A stretch of 64,000 nt of DNA from Imbricaverruca yamaguchii. Lineage: Eukaryota > Arthropoda > Thecostraca > Neoverrucidae. The DNA is taken from contig JAOTOL010001222.1 of the NCBI GenBank assembly GCA_034440575.1, forward strand, positions 62,001 to 126,000. Direction: 5' to 3'. Shown here one piece after another: positions 31,742 to 43,582 of this stretch. The number at the start of each line of letters is the position of its first letter. Position 1 is the stretch's first letter. The notes under the pieces were generated by a model that saw only the letters and a program-made list of their open reading frames with translations, was not told where the DNA came from and made no database searches. The position numbers and the translations under genes are program-made.

Positions 31742-32440
31742 CAATCTAAAAAATATCTCAAAGTGATACTGGGGTTACTTGGGAGGGGGGTCTATGGGAT
31801 CACAATGCACTTCATGTTTTTGGCTCTGGGGAGTTTGTCTTCATGGATATTTTAAAAACAAATATTCAGAATAAAAAATGGAAGGCAAAGTTGACTATGA
31901 ACCCAAAATGTTGACCATCAAAAGATGAACAATTTAATTTTTGAGCTTTTCAAAATTTTGAGTTCAATTATCTTGAATATATCATCTTATCATGGGTAGA
32001 TCACATGAAAACATGTTCTAAGTGGACTTAAAAGGTGAAAAGTGCTTGTTATAAAAAGCGATTATTATTGTCAGAATATTTGATTTTACGCCAAATAGGA
32101 AAATGTGCAAGCAAATGCCCATGAAAACAAGAAAAAATCCCAAATTCCTCCAGTGCATTTTGTTGCATGCTAAAAGATAACCAAACCCTGAAAGTTTAAT
32201 TCATATATATATTTCAGGTCAAGCTTGATGACCAGTTGAACTTCTTTGGAGGTGGCCTCATTTGACATTGACTGACTTAGTAACCATAGATGACCTGACC
32301 TGAAAATTTACAAAACATGTCAAATTGATGTGGGAAAAGGACCACAACATTTTAGCATATTACAGTTTGCTGCTTTTCCACTATCTGCCAAAAACCTTCA
32401 CAGCATGTGAGTAAAGTACACTTGGAGACGGGGTGGGTTC
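31742..32440 (+). mobile_element. piggyBac-like MITE, copy 3, truncated and CpG-decayed
   Basis: Collinear with 19520-20234. Landmarks are TTTTTGGCTCTGGGGAGTTTG, GTTGCATGCTAAAAGATAACCAAACCCTGA, GATGACCTGACCTGAAAATTT and the worn right end GGAGACGGGGTGGGTTCAA. The CpG-rich block of copy 1 (about 20140-20180) appears here with TG or CA at nearly every CpG. The left about 170 bp is missing. Confidence 0.8.
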
Positions 32441-34699
32441 AATTGCAATAATGTCGGCACATCTAGGTGGCATGAAGGCCAAGCCCATAAAATGCTGATA
32501 TTTTTCCAAGCTTATGCATTACAATGGTATTTTCTCAAAGTCAAAGGGCATTCACATGAGACAGATGCTGTCCTACACTGATCCAACAACTGTTCCATTT
32601 TCAATTATGAAAGGTTTTGGGAAGTTGGAGAATAATTGAAATTTCCCTTTCCTCAAACAGCACAAGTGATTCTCCAAGACCCACCACTTTACCTGCTTAC
32701 CTCTATACCTAGGTATGTATCTGCATGCCTGTCTGGGTATAGATTAAGATCCCTACTGCACTACCTATAAGAATAAATGGTTGGAGGCACATGTTATCAA
32801 TTGTATCTATGTGAGAAATATGTAGAAGGGAGAAAATTGGTGAGGTGACTAGAATCTAAACTTTGGATTGAAGCACAGTTACAAAATTTGCTTCAATTTA
32901 TCTAGGTGTCCAGAAGTCCATGATCTACAGAAATCCACCTACAAGGGCATTGGTCAAAATATAGACCAAATATTCTGGTAGTTATGCTTTCATTCTTGAC
33001 AAGATATAACTCAAAAGTTTTCCTCCCAAATTTCGTAATGCATAGCAAACATCCATATTGCAAGCCATGGTGGGCACATCAACAATGTTCACCACATTTG
33101 CTGAGTTTGCATTCATGAGGTGTGATGCCCACCTAATGTCTTAAGCTCTTTGCATTCCTCTGTATGTCCAGTGTGTGCTGCAGCATTCTTGCAAACTGAT
33201 CTGTATGTCTTGCTGTGTGCTCTCACCCATCAGGTATGCACCAGCCTTTAACCATTGCACCACTGACCTCACCTACAGGGGCACACTAACCATACCTCTT
33301 TAGGTGCACCAACTATCAGATGTGTACCCAACATGGATAAAACAAGATCTTGTTCATATTGTCATGTTCTATATAATGGCCTGAGTTGGATAGTTTGAAT
33401 GTTTTCACAGCTTTGATGCCTGATGTTTTTGTTGACATCTTTTGCATAAAAATATCCATGGATAGTCATTTTTTGGCTAATGTTTGGACCGTTTTTATTA
33501 CCAATATCTGAACAAACTGTCCATTTTATTTATGCTTTATGCTTATGCTTTAATTCATACTATAATAGGTTAAACACTTAAAGTGGTTCTGCCACAAAAC
33601 TGCTGGAAGAACTGTGTAACCATGCTGCTCTTCATACCAATGTTCTCAAAAGAATGCATATGCTGAAGGAGGAACATGTGTGCTCCTCCATCAGCAAGGT
33701 GAATGCACCCATGATGAAGAAATATATTGGCTTTAGGGCACATGCAGGACACCTTCAAATCGGGAGGGCCCATTCAATATGTAATGCAAGGATCAATTTA
33801 GCCCTTTGGGGGATCATCATTATCTACAATACAATTTTGAAGGCCTGTTTAGACTCCTTTGAGGCCTTTAAGACCCACTTGAGGGTAATATGAAGGTCCA
33901 TTTCCAACCAATATAGACATATCCAGTGCATAATGGGCCTGATGTACCTGAACACTTGCATTAAACTATAAATTAAATCATGGATTATGATTTTGATTAT
34001 GATGAATTAAACCATAAGATAATTGAGACATTATTCTTAAATTCCATTGACTTGTTGGTTTCTTCTGCTGAAATTTATTTTGACATCATTTTTTTCACAA
34101 AACTACATGGAGCGGGTTAGGGCCACTACAGGTGTGAGAGGAGATGTTGGTATACTACACAACCCGTCTTTCAACGTGTTGCATGCAGTACGTGTTCTGA
34201 ACCAGGTTGATTTAGTGATGTGAACTTTATTATGTGGAGGAAGAATGTTCCATCCTCTTAGTGGCTTGTGTATGCCAGGTATTATTCATGAAACAAGCAT
34301 TGTGCGACCCACAAGAGCGATGTACCACGGTGTGCTGCTGCTGCGCTTCATGCTTATCTTGCCTGTATGCAATGGTTATTTTGTACCTGCATTCCATGTT
34401 TGCACACATTGCATACACAGACACACACATGCATGTCTGCGGTGTGTATGTGTATACCTGACGATCTGTAAGTACATAGCAAAGGTGCAGATACCTCCCC
34501 TCTTCCATCCACCTCCAACCCCCGTACCCTGTGGTCCGAAAGGTCGAAAAGAAGAAACCCTACAGAAAGGAAGCATGCTCTATGTTTTATACTTTATACC
34601 ACCGAGGAGAGGCCTCGAAGTCATATTTGCACTGATATGTGCGATATGTAGTGAAGGTCCTTCTTCTTGGCTCGTGAACAGTCTAGGGTCTTGACCAGC

Positions 34700-35165
34700 G
34701 CGCCGCAATAACTCCGAAGGTAAAAATGAAATGTTCTCTGCACGATTTATTGCGCAGAAAGTATAGTGAATATATAGAGACACGCGCAATAATGTTCCAG
34801 GCCGACAGCAATCACTTTCAGTTCTCAATTTGGAGGCCGAAATACAATTATTAATTTACGCACGCGGCCGACAGCGACAGGTCCGCGCGGCTCGACAGTC
34901 CAGACACGTCTCACCGGGGGTCTGGCCACAGTCCTGGCTCAGACACGGCCGGAAGGCCGGTACAGGTCGCTGGAGCCGGGCGTCGGCCCGAAAATGCTGA
35001 CTCGGTTCCGACGAGGGCCGGTGACCGCGTCGCCGGCGCCGGACGGACATGTACGGGCGTGACATGAGCCGGGCATGGTAGGTCGACTGATTTACGGGGT
35101 CACAACACCCACAGTTAAATATTATATGATTACAACAGTACGTATCTAGCAACTCTGTTACAGAT
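34700..35165 (-). mobile_element. Possible solo LTR
   Basis: Read on the minus strand from TGTAACAGAGTTGC (35162), a CpG-rich segment is followed by TATATA (34776-34771) and AATAAA (34751-34746), the spacing of an LTR promoter/R region. No second LTR, primer-binding site or gag/pol was found, and target duplications were not identified, so this is weakly supported. A gene promoter is an alternative. Confidence 0.28.
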
Positions 35166-35319
35166 ATTCGATTTCATCCTCATAAAGCAGTAATATTCAG
35201 TAAGGGATATTTTATTCGTTTTTTTTTCTGGGTCTATCTTACGTCGTGTGCTCATTGTTTGAGCCCTTTTATCTGAATTTTGTGACTACTTCAAAATAGT
35301 ATAACAGTGCATATACCTC

Positions 35320-35560
35320 AGGGGCGGATGGAAGGAGAGGATGCACTGAAGTCAATTGCACTCCCACCCATGGAAAGGTGACGCCCCTCCAGCAGGGAAG
35401 AGGCGCGCCCCCTCTGAGAGAAAATAGCGCCCTTTGGAAATAAAGGTACCCTCTGGGAAGGCTTGAGTGCACTCCCCCTCACATTTTCTTTAAAGCTAAA
35501 GGTGTCCCTCTGAAGACAAAGTGACGCCCCTCCTTACAGATGCCCCCATGACAATTGCTC
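35320..35560. repeat. Degenerate short tandem repeat (GGTGACGCCCCTCC type)
   Basis: Phrases such as GGAAAGGTGACGCCCCTCC, GAAAATAGCGCCCTTTGG, AATAAAGGTACCCTCTGGG and CAAAGTGACGCCCCTCC recur about every 25-40 bp. Similar in style to, but not the same as, the 20.7 kb satellite. Confidence 0.55.
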
Positions 35561-37020
35561 GATCCGTTCCTGCATTTTCTCCCACTTTCTCCTCTGCGAT
35601 ACCGAACATTTTTTTTCCACGTCTGCTTCTAAACTTAAAAAGGTAACAAAACCGCGATGACATCACATTAAATAGGCATGTGTAATCAGTGTTAAATTAT
35701 TCGTAAAATACAGTGGAGCTTACCACTTTCTGAACACTTAATCGACATCCTGTTCCAAGAAGTATCGACATCCTGCTCCTTTATGCGTGCTTACGAAGTC
35801 TTCGCGTCTCCTTTCTAACATCACCTCGTTTGTTAGTAGCATGGTCATGGTCTCGATAAGGGATGGTGGCACAGGAATATTCTGCAATGCAATTTCAGGT
35901 AAATAGAATATTCATAATGTGATATGACATACATCACCATTGTATATATGAAATTTTTATCGCTATCCCGAATATAACTCTTCCTAACATTTTAATATGA
36001 AGACAACTGATGAAGGTACAAACATTGGTTCAAATTTAAGTCTGAAAAACATCAAAGGCACTTGAAATGACACTAATTCGATGAAAAATGTCGACATCTT
36101 ACTGTGCTCGTTTCGACATCTCACACCTAACGAAAAACCAATATTTTAACACTGTGTGTAATGCATCTGTGCCCTGCGTTCGCTCTCCTTTTCCACTTGC
36201 GTGCCCTTAATTATAGTTTGGATATTTGCAGGATGACAGCAGTCCACCATATCTCGAACATGGCCTAACGCCCTCCCGTCACATATTCTGATGAAAATTG
36301 GTATACAGGGTTATCTGAGGCCCTGAAACGATTTCTGAGCTTTTCAGCTCAATCGGAGCAGCGGTTCACGAGTTATTGCCTGCGGCGTTTTTCTGAGTTC
36401 GCACTGAAGGCCAAACATTCAGGGCCAATATCGTGTTATATGGATATATATTATGAAAATAATATATTGTTGGAATCGTAATGAGCTCCTCTTTCGATTC
36501 CTGGGGTCAGTTTTTGGTTTTGTGCAAATTTGGAATATATGACCCCGTGACCTCGGATAACCTGACGTGTGGTGACCCTTAGTACAATGATTTTGAAATA
36601 ATTCTTTATGTAGAACGAAAGCCTCATCATTTATCTTTCTGATGAAAGGACAAAAACATGTATATTAAGCGACTAATACTAGTTTCTGTAACAAATATTG
36701 CCTGCCTTATGCGAAAAATATGCCGCGCAAATAGGCCTGCTGTTCAGCAAGCTTTGTCTTCCGGTTCTTCGAAAGAGTGGAACATAGTAGTGTGCTACGG
36801 ATGTATGTTGCAAATTCTGCTAAGCCTCTTAATCTTATTTCCAACACTAAACTCACATTTAGACCAGGCTGGGATACGATTCAATGTCATATGTAACATT
36901 ACCTGATGCACGCCGGTAAGTACACACGGGCTTCAGAGGACAGTGGACGTTCGGCAGTCGACATCCACGCAGACCCCAGTTTGTATGAAACGGGATAGCG
37001 TTATCTGTGAACTTCGATCC
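35561..37020. other. Unassigned; contains fragment of the 44.5/45.6 kb repeat
   Basis: Around 36080-36150, CTCGTTTCGACATCTCACACC and ACGAAAAACCAATATTTTAAC match the repeat at 44.8 and 46.1 kb. No gene recognised. Confidence 0.5.
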
Positions 37021-38165
37021 CAGTTTACGTTGCCTTTTCGTTTATCTCCGCTGTCTAGGGGGGTGGGGGTCTAGTTACGCCGCGTAAACCGACCAGGCTG
37101 ACTCGAGCGGAGCGATAAGATAAGTGATCCACTCATGAAACCGTGAGCGTGGAATCGGAATCGTGTACTCAGTCGACGCCAGGCACGAGGTGAAGAGGTC
37201 TGGTTCTTAACATGCGCCTTGGAAGGCCTCTGAAAATTACACGCACTTGAGGTGGGCGGATTCCGCTTCCCCCCAAAGATCTCGGCTCCCATTAAGACTA
37301 GAGCAACGGAATTCGCAGGGTGGATGGGAACGATAGTGCACTCTATTATGTGCAAACTTCATGACCTTAGGTTAATGTCTTCAAGGCCAAATGAGGTAAA
37401 AATAGCAAAATTGTCTGGTTTTGCGTGGCTTGGCTTGTCATTGTTATGGATTGCTGTGATTGTGTTTAAATACTCCAAAATTGGCATTAATGATGCATTA
37501 CTAATGATTCAATACGGATGCCAGATCCACCATTTGACCTCAGGTCACCTATATAGGAGCACTTTATCAGGTCATTACCTGCTCCAGTTACCGGAACCGG
37601 GCTGCCCACCCGACTGCTCCGTTGGGCGGCTCGGCACAATCGGGTTCGCAAAAAAGAGTGAAATGCATGAATAAAGTATGGAAACGCTTAGGCACACAAT
37701 GACAAACAGTAGATTTCGGGATGTGCAGGGAGTAACATGCAAAGTGACATTAATCGCATGACAGTCATTTGCAATTATGACAACATTCCAGTTGACCAAG
37801 TTTGGTTCCATCAGCCTGTCATGTACTTGACCTGACCTGACCTCGGTGACCTAGCATGACTTTGAGACAATATAGCATAACAATGTACATCAAACAAGTC
37901 GCTAGTTTTGCCAAGCACATTTCATTTTTCCAATATACGGGAGGCGCATCAGCGCCGATATTTGTGGTCTGACGCTGAGAAAATGTCTTAATTTTAGCGA
38001 CCCCTAACTCGAAAAAATTTCGGTTGATTTTCACTTTTCTTGCTTTAAGCAACGCGCCGGTCATTTATAAGAAGGTACACAAACAATTGCGTAAATCGGG
38101 TGGCAAAATCTGGAGTTATCTACGAAAAGCCGGAGGGGTGGGCGGATTTCGCCACCCCCCTCCAG
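37021..38165. other. Unassigned; possible distant MITE relative
   Basis: The right part has TTGACCTGACCTGACC (37829) and CTACGAAAAGCCGGAGGGGTGGG (38119), echoing CTATCCGCGAAAAACCTGAGGGG of the MITE at 20175. A 140-codon frame at 37252-37674 with one hydrophobic stretch shows no recognisable domain and is not called. Confidence 0.35.
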
Positions 38166-39000
38166 GGCGCGTGGTAACAAGAGCATCGCAGAGCCACCTA
38201 AGGACCAGAGCAGGGCTGCCTGGACAAGGCACCAGACAGCGCCGGCCATCTGGACTGCTGAAGGATCTTGGCTACCTGACCATCAGGTGGCTTTTGGTTG
38301 CCTACAGAAGGTCTTCGCCAGATGGTACGGCATCTTGACACAAAAGCCAGCAGCAGCTGTCTGTGTGACCTCTTGAGTGGCAGCAGCCGAGGCACTGCCG
38401 TGAAGCCGCTACCTCGAACGCTGCGCTCCGAAGCCTACTGTTTGGGCCAACCGAAGGGTGGCAGCGGTGGCAGCTCTGCACCGGAGAGCGATGCGACGAG
38501 AAAGCTCCCCGCCTCTTGTGCGGAGAGCGCGTCATCGCCGTCACATGTGCCGCCCGCCTCGCTTGGCTTGGGGACGTCGCCACCGGACGGGTCGACGACG
38601 CCACAGCGCTGTGCCGAGCGGCGTGCGCGCTGGCTCCCAGTTGCTGTCTGGAGGCGGCTGGAGCTGTCACCACTGCTGGGCACATGCGTCACAGCGGTCT
38701 CCACCGGGCGGCCGCGTGTTGGTGTCTCACGCAGGTGTTCGGTTCATTCCCCCAGCCGCGACACGAGAACGGCTAGTCACAGTGCAGCAGACCGACAGCC
38801 CGGCTTCGCATCACGTGCCCCCGGCTCCGACACGAACCTCTGTGGCCAGTGCCGTGAAATTACCAATTTTCAGTGCGAACTTGCACGAAATGGAAGCAGC
38901 TCGGACCTCCTGGGAACAAAGTTTTGATCGTACCAGTGACATCCGAGAAGTACATCAGCACTCCCGCAACGACATCTATTAGTTTCTATGATTGTGACAC
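38166..39000. other. CpG-rich block with long uncharacterised open frames
   Basis: Frames of 209 (38298-38927, +) and 174 codons (38458-38982, +) overlap here, but their composition (Ser/Pro/Arg/Ala-rich, alternative frames equally open) is what GC-rich non-coding DNA gives. No domain is recognised. An exon or CpG-island promoter is possible. Confidence 0.25.
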
Positions 39001-39591
39001 TTCTGCCATTGAGCATCTTTGCTATTATTTTCTTTGCTACGTTTTAAGGGCATTGCGCGATTTATTCAATTTGGTGATGGCAGGCCTTGCTAATGAATGG
39101 TCAGGAGAGAGCTTTTGGCTGGACACAATAGAATGGCCAAACATTTGGCGTGAACATTCATACGCTTCGTTGTTGTTCTGCTCCACTCAAGAAGGCTATT
39201 TGCCGCTACTATTTGTTTCTGGTCGTTGTTGATTCCCCTTGGTATAATGATCCGAACTCCCAGGTACGATATGGACCCCCAATTTCCGACTCATTGTGCG
39301 GCGAGGCGTTTTCTGTTGCAGTTTTGAAGAAAAAATATTGTTAGCTTTCGATGTCACAATAGTTTAGTTTTACCGTGGTGTATCTGGGCGCAACATGACT
39401 TTAGTAGTGGGTACATCATAAAGCCCAAGCTCCTAGCCATCCTTGTGAGTTATGCTCCTGCACATCCTAAACGATATTTCTTCATCTTAAGCTTACCATG
39501 GGCTACCATGGGCTTTCACCGCTAGGGATGATGGTTACAAGTGGTCCATTGTTAATGCTGTATTTACAACATCGTTGTGCTTTCAGAACTA
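39001..39591. other. Unassigned sequence
   Basis: No gene recognised. Confidence 0.4.
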
Positions 39592-39600
39592 TCAGAATTA

Positions 39601-39782
39601 TTGATGGTTGTGGTGGTACTTGGGCTCTTTTACGACGCATCCAATTGCTCGGTCATATGGCGTGGACAACCTCTAATGCCAGTTGGTCGCGGGTGGACTG
39701 GGATCTCTCCAGTTGTGGGATTTGAACCCACGATCTTACGACAAAGAGTCCAACTCCCTACCGACTGAACTACCGCGTCCCC
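39601..39782 (-). mobile_element. SINE with tRNA-Lys-like head
   Basis: On the minus strand: GACGCGGTAGTTCAGTCGG (A box), GGACTCTTTGTC around a Lys-like anticodon loop, B box GGGTTCAAATCCC, then a 3' domain with GTTGTCCACGCCATATGACC and GGATGCGTCGTAAAAGAGCCC. Direct repeats TCAGAATTA at 39592-39600 and 39783-39791 are the likely 9-bp target duplication. Same 3' domain as 52792-52963. Confidence 0.87.
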
Positions 39783-39791
39783 TCAGAATTA

Positions 39792-40480
39792 CTGTGGACG
39801 GCATGTCATCTATGGCAGCTGATAGTGGTCTGCTGGTAATTATGTGTATAGCATTATGTGTACAGCACCATTATGTGCCATTTCAATACCAGAAAACGCC
39901 TTGTTTACATGTCGTGTTGTTCACTCTTCTACATCATCATGGGATTTTACCATGTGTCGTGTCCATCCCATCGAAAGTGAACTTCAACACACCGAGTGGG
40001 ACAGCGGGTGCAGTTGGGTGGCAACCTTCGCTGGAGTTGACAACCACAGTGGAAGCCACAGTAGAGCCGGGTGCTTATTAAGCAGCCGCTGGTGGCAGTG
40101 ACGCCTGCGGCTTCACCGGTGATCCCAGGTAGGCGACGTGCTCGAAATCGTTACGACGTTCGCCGCATGAGTCGGCCGTGTCTGGCTTCAGGTCGGCCAG
40201 GGGACGGCGGTGAGCCTGCTCGTGACCGGGAAGAGTGGGCGCCGTCCAACAGGTGGGTGGGCTGGTGGGCGTGGCCGTTCGCCGCTCGGCGGTGTCCCGT
40301 GCGCGTGTTGCGCGGCGGCGCGGCGGCGTGGCGTGGTGCGTGGCTGTGTGACGCAGTCGGGCCGGGCTGGCGAGCCGTGCGGCGGCGCTGTCACGAGCTG
40401 GTCCCCACTGATCCGGCCGTCGGTAGCCGGTGCCGATGTGTTCGCGGTCAGAGTGTGGTCTATTTGGTCGCCGACAAGCT
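39792..40480. other. Unassigned, becoming CpG-rich
   Basis: The part 40.1-40.48 kb is strongly GC-rich, directly before the minisatellite cluster. No gene recognised. Confidence 0.4.
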
Positions 40481-40795
40481 ACTGTCGGAGTCCACGGGTG
40501 TAGTCGGCGGCCTGAGTGTAGCCCACGTGCTCGTCAGGTACTGTCGGAGTCCACGGGTGTAGTCGGCGGCCTGAGTGTAGCTCACGCTCTCGTCAGGTAC
40601 TGTCGGAGTTCACGGGTGTAGTCGGCGGCCTGAGTGTAGCCCACGTGCTCGTCAGGTACTGTCGGAGTCCACGGGTGTAGTCGGCGGCCTGAGTGTAGCC
40701 CACGCTTTCGTCAGGTACTGTCGGAGTCCACGGGTGTAGTCGGCGGCCTGAGTGTAGCCCACGCTCTCGTCAGGTACTGTCGGAGTCCACGAACT
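40481..40795. repeat. 59-bp minisatellite, five units plus part
   Basis: ACTGTCGGAG starts at 40481, 40540, 40599, 40658, 40717 and 40776, an exact 59-bp spacing with few substitutions, mostly GTGCT/CTCT/TTTCG alternatives near the unit end. Recently homogenised. Confidence 0.97.
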
Positions 40796-40925
40796 GTGGC
40801 CGACACTCCACTGTTGGTCCCGCAGCTGGTATTTACCAGCAGGTGAACTGGTCACATTACTCTCATACGAATCGTCCCGCAAGCAAGACAGGGACAGTGC
40901 TAATCCTGGGAGCGTGCTAAGATTA

Positions 40926-41260
40926 GGACACTGCTGATCCAGCAGAGGAAAACTATAGATACTGTCTCGTAAGCAAAACAGTGACGCCGCGGTTCCCGGA
41001 GACGATGTATAGACACTGTCCCACGGATTGAGAGACACTGCTGATCCCGCAGAGGTAAACTATAGATACTGTCTCATAAACAAAACAGTACGCCGCGAGA
41101 CCCGGAGACAAGGTATATGCACTGTCCCACGGATTGAGAGACGGGGACACTGCTGATCCCGCAGAGGTAAACTATAGATACTGTCTCATAAACAAAACAG
41201 TACGCCGCGAGTCCCGGAGACGAGGTGTAGACACCGTCCACGAACTGAGACAGGACCCCT
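40926..41260. repeat. About 110-bp tandem repeat, three units
   Basis: GACACTGCTGATCC starts at about 40926, 41034 and 41146 and is followed each time by AACTATAGATACTGTCTC and CCCGGAGAC. Units are 108-112 bp. The flanks (40.8-40.93 and 41.26-41.33 kb) carry partial units. Confidence 0.93.
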
Positions 41261-41603
41261 TCTGATCTGGAAGGCGGGTATATGTACGTGTAAGCATAAG
41301 TGTAGGTACCGTCCCACAGACAGACAAGAACATAGTTGATCTCACGGGCAGGCTGCAGGCCGCAGGCGCTCCCTAGAAACTAACCACCAGGCAGACGTCA
41401 CTGCTAATGGCGCGGATAGGCCACACCCACGCACGAGGGCTGCACCTGCTGGCTGTCCAGTTGCTCTGATGCCACGTCGGCTGTGCAGCGGTCCAGTTCC
41501 GTCAGCACGGCTTGGTGACTCATCAGCCGCCAGGGCTGGACAGCGGCGCGCCTCTGCCGCCGCGGGGGCGGGGGACACTGTGGCCCGGCCGGAGCGCCGT
41601 GAC

Positions 41604-42718
41604 GCGTGTGGCCGCACCTCGGTCCGGTGTCGCCTGTGGTCGGGTGCGCCGCACGTCCATCAGTTGCCGGCCGTGCAGCGGTGCACACTGGCCGGAGCGC
41701 CGTGACGCTCCTCGGTCCGGTGTCGCCGGTAGTCGGGTGCGCCGCACGTCCATCAGTTGCCGGCCGTGAGGGTGCACACTGGCCGGGCGCGCCGTGACGC
41801 ACCTCGGTCGGTGTCGCCGGTAGTGGGTGCGCCGCACGTCCATCAGTTGCCACTGGCCGGGCGCGCCGTGACGCACCTCGGTCCGGTGTCGCCTGTAGTC
41901 GGGTGCGCCGCACGTCCATCAGTTGCCGGGCGCGCCGTGACGCACCTCGGTCCGGTGTCGCCTGTGGTCGGGTGCGCCGCACGTCCATCAGTTGCCACTG
42001 GCCGGGCGCGCCGTGACGCACCTCGGTCCGGTGTCGCCTGTGGTCGGGTGCGCCGCACGTCCATCAGTTGCCGGCCGTGCAGCGGTGCACACTGGCCGGA
42101 GCGCCGTGACGCTCCTCGGTCCGGTGTCGCCGGTAGTCGGGTGCGCCGCACGTCCATCAGTTGCCGGCCGTGCAGCGGTGCACACTGGCCGGAGCGCCGT
42201 GACGCTCCTCGGTCCGGTGTCGCCGGTAGTCGGGTGCGCCGCAGCTCGGTCCGGTGTCGCCGGTAGTCGGTGCACCGCAGCTCGGTCCGGTGTGGCCTGT
42301 AGTCGGGTGCGCCGCACGTCCATCAGTTGCCGGCCGTGCAGCGGTGCACACTGGCCGGAGCGCCGTGACGCTCCTCGGTCCGGTGTCGCCGGTAGTCGGG
42401 TGCGCCGCACGTCCATCAGTTGCCGGCCGTGCAGCGGTGCACACTGGCCGGGCGCGCCGTGACGCACCTCGGTCCGGTGTCGCCGGTAGTCGGGTGCGCC
42501 GCACGTCCATCAGTTGCCACTGGCCGGGCGCGCCGTGACGCACCTCGGTCCGGTGTCGCCGGTAGTCGGGTGCGCCGCACGTCCATCAGTTGCCGGCCGT
42601 GCAGCGGTGCACACTGGCCGGAGCGCCGTGACGCTCCTCGGTCCGGTGTCGCCGGTAGTCGGGTGCGCCGCACGTCCATCAGTTGCCGGCCGTGCAGCGG
42701 TGCACACTGGCCGGGCGT
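41604..42718. repeat. 93/76-bp minisatellite array, about 13 units
   Basis: Units share TCGGTCCGGTGTCGCC, GGGTGCGCCGCACGTCCATCAG and TTGCC. The long form (93 bp) has an 18-bp block GGCCGTGCAGCGGTGCAC that the short form (about 76 bp) lacks, and some units are shorter (around 41780-41850 and 42240-42300). Because 93 is a multiple of three, several frames on both strands stay open for over 100 codons (repeat peptides such as VRRTSISCRPCSGAHWP); these are array by-products. Confidence 0.95.
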
Positions 42719-43282
42719 GCCGGCTGCGCTGGCTGCCCGCCCAGCTTGCAATGCAGTCTAGTTTACTGCGGTCGGTCTGGCCGTGCCGGCGGGGCAGCTT
42801 TGAGCCCACAGTGCCAGCAGTGCTTCTCCGGCGGTGGTGGTGTCCATTGGTGTGTTAGGCGTCTGTGTCGGTGTCTGCACGCCCAGGTGGTAACTCGGCT
42901 TAGTTGTTTGCGAGAGGTCTGACCGTGCTGCTGGCGCGTCATTGAGGCCGCATAAACAATACTTCTTCATCGCTGAGCAACAGCCAAAGTTGTCAGGTTA
43001 CCTGCACGAAACTTGACAAAAGAATGGAGGGTTTCTTATATATGCCAGCTTTCTAAATGCTTCCCAACTCCAAATCATGGTAGATTGATGTGCAGTAAGT
43101 ACGAAAATAGCACTTGGGTTTGCCAGAAGTGTGCCATCACAAAGGCATGTCCATTTGTCATGTATATGTAATTGATATTGGTGAATTTTAAACGCTCGTC
43201 AAACCACATCATCTTCTGTTATTTCTTAGCAATTCACCCTTAAACTCCAAAAGTGAAACTAACGACCTAACTCAGGCGTGTG
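42719..43282. other. Unassigned sequence between arrays
   Basis: No gene recognised. GC-rich to 42.95 kb, then AT-richer. Confidence 0.45.
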
Positions 43283-43432
43283 TTGATGTGCTTGGCACTC
43301 AGTGGAGTGACATGCGGGCCACCCCGTTGGTAGTGATGTGCTTGGCACTCAGTTGAGTGACGCGCGGGACACTCCGTTGCTAGTGGTGTGCTTGGCACTC
43401 AGATGAGTAACGCGCGAGCCACTCCGTCAGCA
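43283..43432. repeat. 50-bp tandem repeat, three units
   Basis: GTGTGCTTGGCACTCAG-type units start at 43285, 43335 and 43385 (50-bp spacing), each followed by GAGTGACRYGCG and CACYCCGT. Confidence 0.93.
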
Positions 43433-43582
43433 GTGTCGCCGTTGTCTGCTGTGCTGTGGTTGGGCTGGGCTGCGGCTGACCACAGCTGTTGTGGTCGACC
43501 ACGGCTGCTGTAATAGTAACTCGCCATCAATGGGGCAATGAAGACCACGTCCGCGGCCCTGGATGTTGATGGCGGTGGTACA

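Larger units (their letters stand above)
27918..34100 (+). other. CpG-depleted tract, probable intron/gene body
   Basis: I count only about twenty CpGs in roughly 6 kb, far below expectation at this base composition, while TG and CA are abundant. The tract begins at the 27917 splice donor and ends near 34.1 kb, where CpG returns abruptly. It contains a decayed antisense LINE (29.45-31.61 kb), a MITE copy (31.74-32.44 kb) and otherwise unassigned AT-rich DNA (27.9-29.4 and 32.4-34.1 kb). Germline methylation across a transcribed gene body would explain it. Confidence 0.55.

Noticed and set aside
37252..37674. A 140-codon membrane-protein-like frame
   Set aside because: One hydrophobic stretch only, no recognised family, and its borders look like dispersed repeat.
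38298..38927. A 209-codon gene
   Set aside because: Composition is that of CpG-rich non-coding DNA, other frames are equally open, and no domain or splice pattern is recognised.
40481..40795. A CRISPR-like array
   Set aside because: Whole 59-bp units repeat without unique spacers, and the context is eukaryotic.
41404..42858. Many overlapping frames of 90-200 codons with repeat peptides
   Set aside because: The tandem unit is a multiple of three and GC-rich, so frames are open on both strands. No start context, splice signals or domain.
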